Assembly: GCA_004431415.1 (NCBI GenBank)
Contig: QPMI01000687.1
Coordinates: 1 to 64,000, forward strand
Length of the DNA stretch: 64,000 bases
DNA from: Cyanophora paradoxa
Lineage: Eukaryota; Glaucocystophyceae; Cyanophorales; Cyanophoraceae
Reading direction: 5' to 3'
Notes under the pieces: generated by a model
What the model was told of the DNA's origin: nothing
The model's input: the letters and a program-made list of their open reading frames with translations, nothing else
Databases searched by the model: none
Position numbers and translations under genes: made by a program
Part shown: positions 55,175-64,000 of the stretch, piece by piece
How positions within the stretch are numbered: the stretch's first letter is position 1
Layout: each line of letters starts with the position of its first letter

Positions 55175-58100
55175 CATGGCGGCCGAGCCATCCGGCGCGG
55201 TCGCGGCGGAGGAAGTGTGGATGACGGCGGAAGAGATCGAGAGCGCGCAGCTGCTTTCCCTGCCTCCGAAGAGCGGTGGAAGAAGCGTTATCGGATGCAT
55301 CGCAGGAAGCTGCGTCGCCATGCCGTCATGGACGCCGATCGGCCTGCTCCTGAAGCGCAATTCTGCGTACGTGTGCTTAGTGGCCGCGTACGCCAGCTGA
55401 GCTGCGCGGCAGGTTCGCCCGACTAGCTGCAGGAGCTTGGACCTACTCCTTCGCGGCGCGAGCTCTGCTTCGGGAATTCTGCTCCAGATGGCCAGGTGCG
55501 TGCGAGCGACGGCCGCTCCAGCGGGACGCAGCGAGCCGGCGCGGTCGCGCAGAGGTTCTTTCAGCGGTCGGGGCGGGCGAGCAGGTGGACCCAGCTGAGA
55601 GCCACCCGGACCGGAACGTGAACCAGTACGTGCACGGCGTGCCCCCCGCCGTGGTGGCTGCCCTCGCCGCCTGGCGCGCCGCCGTCCTGCCCCGCGCCCT
55701 CATCATATCCTTTCGCGCCGCCTCGCTCGCGCCGCGCTGCGCCGCCGGCCTGGCGCGGCCCTTGACGTGCGCGGAGAACGAGGAGGACGATGTGGCCGTC
55801 CTGCAGGGCAAGACGGCGTGGGCGGCCGAGGCCGGCGAGCCGGCCCCCTTCCGCCTCAACGCGCGCGCCCCGGAGTTCCGGCCGCCTTCCAGCATCCCTC
55901 CGGCCGGCCAGCCGGCGGCGGAGGGCACCGCGCAGGAGGCCGCCGCGGAGGGGACGGCCGGCGAGGAGGGCGGCGCGGAGGGGGCCCGGCCGGGCGCAAA
56001 GAAGCGGCGGCGACGGCGGAGGCGGAGGAAGGGGGTCGGCGGTGCGGCCGGCGACGAGGCGGCGAGCAGCGGGAGCGAGGAGGGCGCGGAGGCCGGCGGC
56101 GTTGGGGCGGCAGCGCCCAAGGGGGCGGACGGGCCGCAGGGCGCGGGCGGAAAGGCGGCGGGAGCGAGACGGGACGATGGCGAGGCTCCCGTGCGGGGCG
56201 TGCTGCGGCTGCCCGCCGAAGCGATGGCGGCTCTGCGCGGCGCCGACCCCGCCGCCTGGCCCCGCTCCCCGGCGGCCCCGCCGCACGCTCCCCCGAGCGC
56301 CCCGCCCCTGTCTGGCTCGCCCGGCCCGCACTGGGCCCCGCCCCGCGCCGGCCACCGCGGCGGCCACCGCGGCGCCCGCCTCGGCGGACGAGGGCGCGCA
56401 GCAGGCGGCGGCCGGCGGGGCGAAGAAGGCGCGGCGGCGGGTGCGCCTGAGCCAGCGGCGGGCCGCCGCCGGCGGGGCGCCCGAAAAGGGGCGGGAGGGG
56501 CGTGAGGAGGGGCGGCGGGCCGAGGAGGCGGCGACGCCGGCGACGCCGGCGAGAAGCGGGGCTGGCTCGCCGCCGTCCTCTCGAGGCCGCCCAAGGAGGA
56601 GGCGGCGCCGCCTCCCCCCGCCTCCTCGGCCTCGCCGGCGACCCCGGCCGCCGAGGGGCGCCCCGGCTCGCGCCTGCTGCTCCTCCGGCGCACCCCGGGG
56701 ACGCCGGCCGCGACGCCGCCCTCGCCCCACCCCACGCCGCGTCAGCGGCTACGCCACCGACATCCCGCCCTCCAGCGCCGCCCGCTCCCCCGGCGACCCC
56801 TCCCCGTCCTCGCCCGCCGCCGCCTGCCACCCTATCTCGCTGCCGCCCGCGCCGCCGCCCGCCCCGCGCCCCTCGAGCCCCGCGCGCCCCCTCCACCCCC
56901 GCCACCCCCGCCGGGGGCGCTGCAAGGCCCTCTCCGCCTCTTCTACGGCCCGCCGCCCGTCGGCGGCGCAGCAGCCGCCGCGGAGCCCGTCGCCGGCCCG
57001 CGCGCCCCAGCTAGCGGGGGCCCCGGAACTCCGCCGGCCTCCTCCCAGCGCGGCGGCTCCCGCCCCGAGGCGGCCTCTGGGGCGGGGCCTGCTGCCGCCC
57101 CCGCGCTCCTTCCTCAACCCGGGCGGCCCCTCGTTGGCGCGGGGAGCCCCGAGAAGCCGGCGTGGGGCCCCTCGCGGGTGCCCCAGCCTGCCCCGCCCGC
57201 CCAGCCCGAGGCGTGGCCCGAGCTCCCGCGCGGCCCGCGCCCCGCCGGCCCACCCCGAGCAGCAGCACCGCGCCCAGTGGCCCGCCCTCAGCGCCGGCGC
57301 CCCTCGCAGGGCGCCGGCGCCGGCTGAGGCGGGGGGGCGGCGGACCTCGGCGTGGCGGCAGCTTCCGAGGGCCCTCGGGGCCGACTCGGACGCCGCCGGC
57401 TCCGGAGTGGAGGGCCCGGCGGGGCGCGGCCCGGCGGGGCGCGGCGCGGCGTACGAGGCCGGTGGGGGTACGAGAGCGCCCCGGGGGCCTTCGCGCGCGC
57501 CGCCCCCTCCTCGTACGCCATGGCCGCCCGCGTGCCCCGGCCAGACGCCGGCGCCGCCCCGCGCGAGGCTCCCGCCCGGGGCCCCGCCGACGACGGTGCG
57601 CGCGCTGCCTCGGGGGCGGGGGCGGGGGCGAGGCGGGTGTGGCGCAGAGGCGGCGCTGGCGGGGCGGATGGCGGCGATGGCGGCGGTGGCCCGCCGCGAG
57701 CAGCGCGCCGCCCGCGAGCGCGCCCGCGCCGCCGCCGCTGCCCACGCCCGCGCCCCGCCCGACGACCCCGAGTCGCCCCGCCGTCCCCGCGCGCCCCGCC
57801 CCGCACCCCCGCTGGGGCGCACAGGCGCCGCCCCGCCCTCTGCCCGGGCGCCTCGGCGAACAGGAGCCGTTCCCCGCGCTGCGGGCTCCCGAGCCGCCCG
57901 GGCGCCGCCGCGCCGCCCTGGCCCCCGCGGGGCGGCAGTGCGCGCCCCGCCTTCGGCGCGCAAGAAACCGAAGCCGTCCAAGGCGTGCGGGGCGCGGCGC
58001 CGGGGCGGGGCCTGTCGCTGGCTCACCGCGGCGCCCCGCAGGTCTTCCCACTGGGAGAGTATCTCGGCCTCGCATCCGACTCCGTGCGCCCCGCCACCCC

Positions 58101-59647
58101 GCCGCCCCGCCCCCGCCCATCCCCCCACCCGCAGGAGCTCGCCCTCAACCGCGGGGCGCTTCTCGGGCCCCGCGCCCCGCTCCTCGCCTACGCGCGCTCC
58201 GGCGGCCACGCGGCGGCGGGGCCGGGCGGCAGCAGCGGGCGGGGGCAGGGGCGGCGAACAGCGAGGGGCGGCTGGTGCGGAACCCCAACGCGGGCGCCTC
58301 CGCCCAGTTCGTGCGCTCCTCCCGGCCCCCCGACCGCCCGCGCTGCGCGGGGCGCCCGAGGCCGGCCGCAGATCCGGCGGCGAGGCAAGGAGCGGGAGCT
58401 GCCCAAGTCGAAGCGCCTGTCGCGCCTCAAGCGCATCATCAACGCCGAGCGCGAGCGCCGCAGGCTCGCCGTCGCCGCCATCCCCGCCAGCCCCGCCCCC
58501 TCCGCCTTCTCCAAGGCCGCCGGCGGGGCGGGGGCGGGCGGCGGGGAGGCGGGGGAGGCGGGGCGGGAGGTGCCCGGGGGCTACTACACGGACGGCGACG
58601 CGGGGCTCCCCGCCGGCCCCTCGGGCGACTCCAGCGGCGAGGCGAGCGGGGGCGGCGCCCTCGCCCCACGCCGCCTGGGCCCCGGCGCAGCGGCCGGCGA
58701 GACGAGCGCCTCGGAGGCCTTCGACAGCGGCTCGGAGGCCGAGGCGCCCCCCGCCGGCCCCGCCCCCGGCCCCTGGGGCCCCCTCCACGCGCCCTTCCCC
58801 GCCGCCCGTCTGCCCCGCCCCCCGACTCCTTGGGCCCGCCCCGCCCCCGCCGCCCCGGGCCAGCCACCCTCCGGCCCGCCGCCGCCACCAGCAGCCGCGC
58901 AGCTGCCCCGCGAGTCGCCGTACCGCGAGTGCGTGTCGCCGGGCTGCAGCGGGGCCCGCTGGGCTGGGGGCGATGCGAGGGCCGGGGCGCAGGTACTGCT
59001 CGCAGGTGGTGAGCGGGGCGGTGAGCCGGGCGGCGGCCGCCCTCCTCGCGAAGCTCGTCGAGTTCCAGACGCGCCTCCGCACCCACGACCCCATCAACGT
59101 CCGCCCCGCCCCGCCCCGCCCCGCCGGGCGGCGCCGGGCCGGGGTGAGTGGAGGGCGGGGGCAGTACAAGCGGAAGAAGCGGTACGTGTGCGGGCTGCGG
59201 GAGGTGCAGCGGGGGGTGGAGGCGGGGCGGGTGCGCTGCTGCGTCGTGGCGCCCGACATCGAGCCCGTCGCCGCCCCGGGCGGCCTCGACGACATCCTCG
59301 CCGCTATCCTCGCCGCCTCCCGCGCCCGCGCCATCCCCGTCCGCCCCCCCGGCCCCCGGCCCCCGCCCCGCCGGCCCCCCTGACGCCCCCCAGGTCGTCT
59401 TCGCCCTCTCGCGAAACCGCCTGGGGCGCGCCCTCGGCAAGCGCATGAAGATGAGCGTCGTCGGCATCTACAACCCCGACGGGCCCGCCCCGCCCCGCCC
59501 CGGCGCCCCCCGCCCGCGCCGCCGACGGGGCGGGCGGGGCGCAGGGCGCACGAGCAGTACCGGGAGATGCTGACGCTGGCGGAGGCGGCCCGCGAGGAGT
59601 GGGCCGCCCGCGCCGCCGTCCTGCCCCCCGACCCCGCCCCCTCCTAG
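55175..59647 (+). CDS. SECISBP2: SECIS-binding protein 2 with PAM2 motif
   Basis: SBP2 binds the SECIS element in selenoprotein mRNAs and recruits EFSec for selenocysteine insertion. The C-terminal L7Ae RNA-binding region is clear: YCSQVVSGAVSRAAAALLAK (about 58996-59050), KRKKRYVCGLREVQRG (59170-59215), CVVAPDIEPVAAPGGLDDIL, then after an intron VFALSRNRLGRALGKRMKM and SVVGIYNPDG (59396-59480), and the last exon YREMLTLAEAAREEW to a TAG at 59645. Upstream LPKSKRLSRLKRIINAERER (58398-58460) is basic. Near the N terminus RLNARAPEFRPP (55852-55885) matches the PAM2 consensus that binds poly(A)-binding protein. The 4 kb between is low-complexity Pro/Ala/Arg with unresolved introns. The 5' exons are uncertain: an acceptor before about 55560 is good; 55175-55410 (KRYRMHRRKLRRH) may be an earlier exon or another small gene. 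Confidence 0.85.
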
Positions 59648-60257
59648 CTGTAGCTAGCCCCGGGCGGCAGCGCACGAAGAGGGAGTCCGTTCCGGTGTCA
59701 GTGGCGGGGCGGGGGCTTGCGGACCGGAGCTCGAGGTAGCCAAGTGACCATGGGCGAAGGCCTAGGTGTGGCCTGGTCTGGCGGCGGCGCGGGCCGGGGA
59801 GGGGCCGGGGCGGAGCTCGGCCCGGCGGGGCACCGCGGCGCCGCGACGAGCTTGCAATGGAAATTGCTGGCGAGGCGGCGCCGAGCCGGGAGCGCTCGAT
59901 CAATTGCCCGGGGGCGCTCGATCAATTGCGATGCTAGCGCCCGATGCAGAAAGGCACCTTGCGCGCGCGGCGCGGCGCTCAAGGCCGCCCATGGTGTGAG
60001 GGGCCGGCCGCGGGTGAGGAGAGCTCGATCGAGGGGGGTAGCGAGGGACAGTCCTAGCTGCCTCTACCCCCTCTGTGACTGGGACTCTTAGTCTGGGCGG
60101 ACCTCCGGCAACTCTTGCGTACACGCAGCTTCGGGAGTCCATTTGTTTTACACTGGCCATAGCGTAGAGCATCCGCGAGCCTGGGACGGCGCGATCTCGT
60201 AGCCTGCCGCTGCAGCTCCGACGTTAGCTTCGTTAGCTAGTTAGAGAGGCTCGCGAG
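59648..60257. promoter_or_regulatory. Intergenic region upstream of RRP42
   Basis: Separates the SBP2 stop from the RRP42 start. Contains a duplicated GCGCTCGATCAATTGC (59890-59930). No known promoter motif recognised. Confidence 0.4.
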
Positions 60258-61189
60258 ATGCCGCCGATCAGCAATGGCGAGCGCGAGTACATTGTGCGCG
60301 GTGCGGAGATGAACCTGCGATCGGACGGGCGCGGCTGCCTCGACTACCGATCTTTCTCGATCGAAACGGGCTTGTTAGCGCAAGCGAACGGCAGCGCGCG
60401 CGTGCGGCTCGCGCGGACGGACGTGCTGGTCGGCGTGAAGGCGGAGATAGCGAAGCCGGCGGAGGGGCGGCCCGACCGGGGCATGGTCGCGTGCGCCGTG
60501 GAGTGCTGCCCGACCGCCTCCGCCGAGTTCCAGGGGCGGCAGGCGGAGGAGATCAACGCGGAGCTGACGCGCGTGCTGGAGCAGCAGTTCGAGCACCCGA
60601 GCGCGCTGGACTACGCCTCGCTCTCCATCCAGCCGGGGAGGACGTGCTGGGTCCTCTTCATCGACGCCCTCGTGCTCGCCGCCGACGGGAACCTCGCCGA
60701 CGCGATCTCGGTGGCGGCGCGCGCGGCGCTGAGCAACACGCGGGTGCCGAAGATCGAGCTGGTGCCGGGAGACCGCCCCGGGGAGATGGAGATCGAGGTC
60801 AGCGACGACCCGCACGAGGCGGCGCCGGTGGGCGTGGCGAGCGTGCCCCTCTGCGTCACCCTCCACCGCATCGGCTCCCGCTACGTCGCCGACGCCACGC
60901 GCGAGGAGGAAGCCTGCTCCACCGCCCGCGTCCGCCCCCGCCCCCGCCCCGCGCCACTCCGCCGCGCCGGGGCGAGCGGGGCCGGGGGCAGGTGACGGTG
61001 GGGGTGGACGGGGAGGGGCAGGTGTGCGCCATGCACAAGCTGGGGGCGGGGGCGCTGGACCCGGCGTCGCTGGAGGGGATGCTGCAGACGGCGCGCCGGC
61101 TCGGCGCGGCCCTCATCAAGGCCCTCGACGCCTGCCTCGCCGCCGAGCGCCGCCTCGCCGACGCCCCCAAGGTCGCCTTCCTCTCCTGA
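60258..61189 (+). CDS. RRP42: RNA exosome core subunit RRP42 (EXOSC7)
   Basis: RNase PH-fold ring subunit of the eukaryotic RNA exosome, nuclear and cytoplasmic, catalytically inactive in this family. The start is the ATG at 60258. Blocks in order: GEREYIVRGAEMNLRSDGRG, GSARVRLARTDVLVGVKAEI, EFQGRQAEEINAEL, CWVLFIDALVLAADGNLADA, AALSNTRVPKIE, VSDDPHEAAP, VPLCVTLHRIGSRYVADAT. All of this is one long exon, unusual for this window. One GT-AG intron of 62 bp (60930-60991) follows, and the last exon encodes KLGAGALDPASLEGML and ends KVAFLS at TGA 61187-61189. Length (about 290 residues) and order match human EXOSC7 closely. Confidence 0.95.
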
Positions 61190-61252
61190 CACCGCCCCCG
61201 CTCCCCCGCCCCGTGCCCCGCCCCGTGCCCCCGGCCCCTCCCGTCCCCGCCT

Positions 61253-61271
61253 CCCCCCCCCCCCCCCCCCC
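61253..61271. repeat. Homopolymer run of 19 C
   Basis: C19 in the 3' flank of RRP42. Confidence 0.95.
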
Positions 61272-61418
61272 TCTGCCCCCTCTCTGCGAATGCATGTCTC
61301 AGCATCCGCCCCGCCGCCGCGGGCCCCGCTGAGAGAAGAGGGTTTGGACTATGAATCTGCTACACAAACTAGCCCTGCCTAGAAAGTACACGAGGGGCGC
61401 GAGGGCGCGAGGGCCTGC

Positions 61419-62559
61419 TCACGCTCCCGCCGGTCGCCCGATGTTTATCCTCTCGAGGGCGCCCTCGAGCTGCCGGCGGGCGCTGGTCACGCGACAGCGC
61501 GCGAAGGAAAGCAAGGGAGCAGGGGGTGGGGCACCCGCTTGGTGTGGTCGCTGGTGAGGGCCGTGGAGGAGAGGAGCTCGGGGACGGCGGCGGCGGTGTT
61601 GGCGGGGGAGACGCGGGGCAGGGCGAAGGTGCCGACGGTGAGCTCCTTCATCTGCGCGGCGCGCTGGCTGATCATCTTCTCCCGCTCCCCCGTCTCCTTC
61701 CCCTCCGGCGCTTGCGTGATGTCGATCATGCTCCTGCGGGCCGCCTCGGGGGGGGCGCCGAGGGGCGCCGGCGGGGGCCGCGGAGGGGCGGGGGCGGGGG
61801 CGCGCGGCGCACGCGACGGCGCGGTCGGAGATCTCCTTCAGCACGTCCTCCCGCGTCTTCTGCTTGGAGCCCTGCTGCTGCGCCTCCGCCCGCGAGCCCG
61901 CCGCCCCCCTTCCCTCCACGCCCCCGGCCCCCGACGGTCCTGGCCGGCCTCCGTCCACCATCGCCACGTCGGTCATGTTGAGCGGCTGCACCTGCGCGCG
62001 CCGGGCGCGGTGACGATGCGCGGGGTGGAAGCGGCGCCGCTCCGCGCACGTCTTTGTCCGATTCGAGGAACGCTCGGACAACAACGCTCGACGCGATTGC
62101 TTGCTGAATGAGCAACCCCTGCAAGTATGTATCCAGCTCGGCTGCGGCGCGCGGAGTGGGCGAGGTTCAATCTGAGGGCGCGCTAGCTAAACAGACGCAC
62201 CGCGGCGCTTCTGCACGAATGATGCCTCCATGGAATCGCCAAAGAAGCGCTTTCCAGGAAACTTCGGGATTCGAGGGAAGCGCTCCTTGAGCTGGGCGCC
62301 AGGGGTCGCGTCGAGTGCCCCGCGAGAATGCGCGGGGCGCGGACCTGGTCGTTGAACTCATCGAATTGACTGTATCGTTTGTACAGCCGCCAAGACGGCT
62401 CGGCGCCCTTCTTCACCTCCACGATGTACACCTTCGAAGTGCGCGTGGGCGGGCGCGCGGGCGGAAGGGTGCGGGAGGCCGCACTGTGTGTGCCTTCTTA
62501 GCATCGCGCACTGTCGCCGAGCCCACGATCTTCGCCGCGTACTCGACGTGCGCCGCCAT
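61419..62559 (-). CDS. PX-domain (phosphoinositide-binding) protein
   Basis: The ATG at 62559 starts MAAHVEYAAKIVGSATVRD. The PX domain is built from several exons: KVYIVEVKKGAEPSWRLYKR with YSQFDEFNDQ (about 62430-62350), RFPRIPKFPGKRFFGDSMEA (about 62290-62230, holding the basic and Pro-rich lipid-binding loop) and AYLQ/TYLQGLLIQQAIASS (about 62120). RRYSQF-type and PxxP-K motifs support binding of PI3P or a related lipid on endosomes. The C-terminal part has PLNMTDVAMVDGG (about 61980), TREDVLKEISDRA, MIDITQAPEG and GTFALPRVSPANTAAAVPEL (about 61620), and the last exon, LEGALERINIGRPAGA, ends at 61419. No BAR, kinase or SNARE domain was recognised, so it is a small PX protein rather than a typical sorting nexin. 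Confidence 0.82.
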
Positions 62560-62689
62560 CGCCAGCTGTACCCCAACTGCCAACAAAGCCCACTGTACCC
62601 CCGCAACCTCCGAATTGTTGAAGTCGAAGTCGCATACGAATCCACGTGCGATCACGATCGATTATTAGCAACAACCGCCCTCCCATGCC

Positions 62690-63290
62690 TAGGCCTGCGG
62701 CTTGCAGGCAAGCCCTTGAGCCAAGCCCTTGAGCCGGGCTGGGAGGTCAAGCCCTTGTCTGGCTTTTGGCCGGCTCAAGCCGGCTCAAGCCCTGAACGGG
62801 GAGGGGGGGGGAGGCGTCGGAGGGGGGTGCCGGACGCAGCTGGGCGCCTGCAGCGCATTTGAATCGGAGCTGATTATAAGCTTAAGATATAAGCCTGCGA
62901 CGGCAACGTTAACTAACATAAGAATCAACGGCCTGCAACGGCACGTACCCCCCGCGGCGCCGGCCAGCCACAGTGCGGCTGGCGCCTGCGTGCCACACGT
63001 GCATGCACGCGTTGGCGATTGCTATTATAATTTTATAAGAGTATATGTACATGTGTTTCTTCGTGAATTCGAAGCTTAAGCCAAATATAAGCATTGGGCT
63101 GCGGTGCGAAGGGCCTTCGGAACGGTACCCCCCCTTAGGCTTGCCGCAAGCCCGGCCAAGGGCTTGACCCGCTCGGGAGGCCAAGCCCTTGGGCCGGCCG
63201 GCCGGCCGGCTTGGCTTGGCTTGACCGCGAGGGCCCGGGGCTTGGCTTGGCTTAAGCCGACTTTTTGGCCGGCAAGCCGCACCCCTACCC
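62690..63290. mobile_element. Candidate non-autonomous inverted-repeat element
   Basis: The left end (from about 62697, TGCGGCTTGCAGGCAAGCC) and the right end (to about 63283, GGCCGGCAAGCCGCA) are imperfect inverted repeats. Inside each arm lie clusters of CAAGCCCTTGAGCC-like units on the left and GGCTTGGCTTGGC-like units on the right. The centre (62870-63110) is AT-rich and non-coding. Size about 590 bp and absence of coding fit a MITE-type element. CATGCC occurs outside both ends but not adjacent, so no target-site duplication is claimed. Confidence 0.45.
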
Positions 63291-64000
63291 ATGCCTCCGC
63301 AGCCGCGTTTATCGATGATGATGGTTAGATTCCTGCAAAATTCCGAGCAGCGACCGGCGACGGTAGTAGCTAGCTATGGCCAAGCTCGCCGCAAAGTCAC
63401 ACCTTGGGCCCTTGACGTCGCCTTCAGCTTCCATTCCTCGGCCTTCGAATCTCGCCAAGGCTTTCGTCATCTGCATGCCATGATGCGTACGAAGCGCAAA
63501 CCTTATGATCAACGTGCGCAACCCTAGGCCTAGGCCTCGGCGCGGCCAGCCGCGGGTTTCGACGCGACACGCTAGCTATAGCTTCCCTCAGCTGCAGAGT
63601 CCTTCACTCAACGGGGCGCGGCGCGAGCTCGCCTGCAGGTGCAGTCCTAAGTTGATGCGCATGCGCACGTTGTCTCGAAGACACGCGCTTCGCCACCGCA
63701 GCCGCGGCTCCGGCGGGGCCGGAGGTTAACGTTCGTGGCGTGCCACGGTGTGCCCTTAAAGCTTCCGAGTGACACCAGTCCCGAATCCTTGGCTTATGAG
63801 ACGTGCAGAAGGCTTGGAGAGCAACAGACGGGGCTAGGCTCCGGATCCTATCGGAGCGTGCGCGTCGCTCATCTCGGACATCGATCACCGGACCACGCGC
63901 GCCGGGCGCCGATCCGCGAGCGTTTGGCGCGCCGTCGCCGAACCTGGGCCCAAACGTTGACGTTGACCGGATGCCGGCGGCCTTCGAAGCGGTGGGAGCG
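63291..64000. other. Unassigned right end of window
   Basis: Open frames on both strands, none with recognisable family similarity or splice structure. CCTAGGCCTAGGC near 63525 is a short palindrome like that at 10730. A gene may start outside the window. Confidence 0.3.

Noticed and set aside
56749-59334. 861-residue open frame on -
   Set aside because: Antisense shadow of the SBP2 low-complexity region in GC-rich DNA.
55790-59383. 1,197-residue Arg/Pro-rich open frame on +
   Set aside because: Shifted against the PAM2 and L7Ae frames of SBP2; composition only, with no family similarity.
1-64000. tRNA, rRNA or selenocysteine TGA codons
   Set aside because: No cloverleaf-like or rRNA segment was noticed, and no in-frame TGA followed by a SECIS-like hairpin could be supported by eye; a tRNAscan or SECIS search would be decisive.

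Overview
This window is nuclear DNA of a GC-rich, gene-dense protist, most likely a stramenopile alga of the pelagophyte type (Aureococcus-like); the exact species is inference. The genes are eukaryotic throughout: UFD1, HOOK, SEL1L/HRD3, RRP42, MOB1, an ERGIC-53-type lectin, MDM35, SECIS-binding protein 2. They are cut by many short introns of about 50-75 bp. Many of these introns start with GC instead of GT, are made almost only of GCCCCGCC-type sequence, carry a CTGAC/CTGAG branch-point-like motif and end in GGGGCGCAG. A plastid-lineage diaminopimelate epimerase and a DUF3326 protein suggest a photosynthetic lineage. A SECIS-binding protein implies selenoprotein synthesis.

Layout. 1-8.2 kb: a mobile-element block with a DDE (retroviral-type) integrase gene on + and an unrecognised multi-exon gene on -. 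Their introns belong to a second family, AT-richer and built around CAACGC...GCGTTG inverted repeats. 8.4-10.46 kb: two identical 187-bp direct repeats flanking 1.68 kb without a recognisable gene. From 10.9 kb on: compact host genes, mostly in divergent or convergent pairs: dapF(-), UFD1(+), a small unknown gene(-), HOOK-domain coiled coil(+), EamA/DMT transporter(-), unknown coiled coil(-), MDM35/TRIAP1(+), cathepsin Z-like protease(-), DUF3326(+), COX23-like(-), EF-hand-like unknown(+), RSL1D1/UTP30-type ribosome-biogenesis factor(-), SEL1L/HRD3(+), an 11-kb giant hybrid sensor kinase(+), MOB1(+), thioredoxin-like(-), L-type lectin(-), SECISBP2(+), RRP42(+), PX-domain protein(-). The last 1.4 kb is repeat-rich and contains a candidate non-autonomous inverted-repeat element.

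How the genes work together. UFD1 and HRD3/SEL1L both belong to ER-associated degradation, and the L-type lectin works in the early secretory pathway. MDM35 and the COX23-like protein are mitochondrial intermembrane-space proteins. RRP42 and the RSL1D1-type protein act in RNA and ribosome maturation. There is no operon logic. Because exons and introns are both very GC-rich, long open frames occur on both strands and most are meaningless. Exons were chosen here by protein-family similarity and splice junctions, so boundaries are approximate unless stated.
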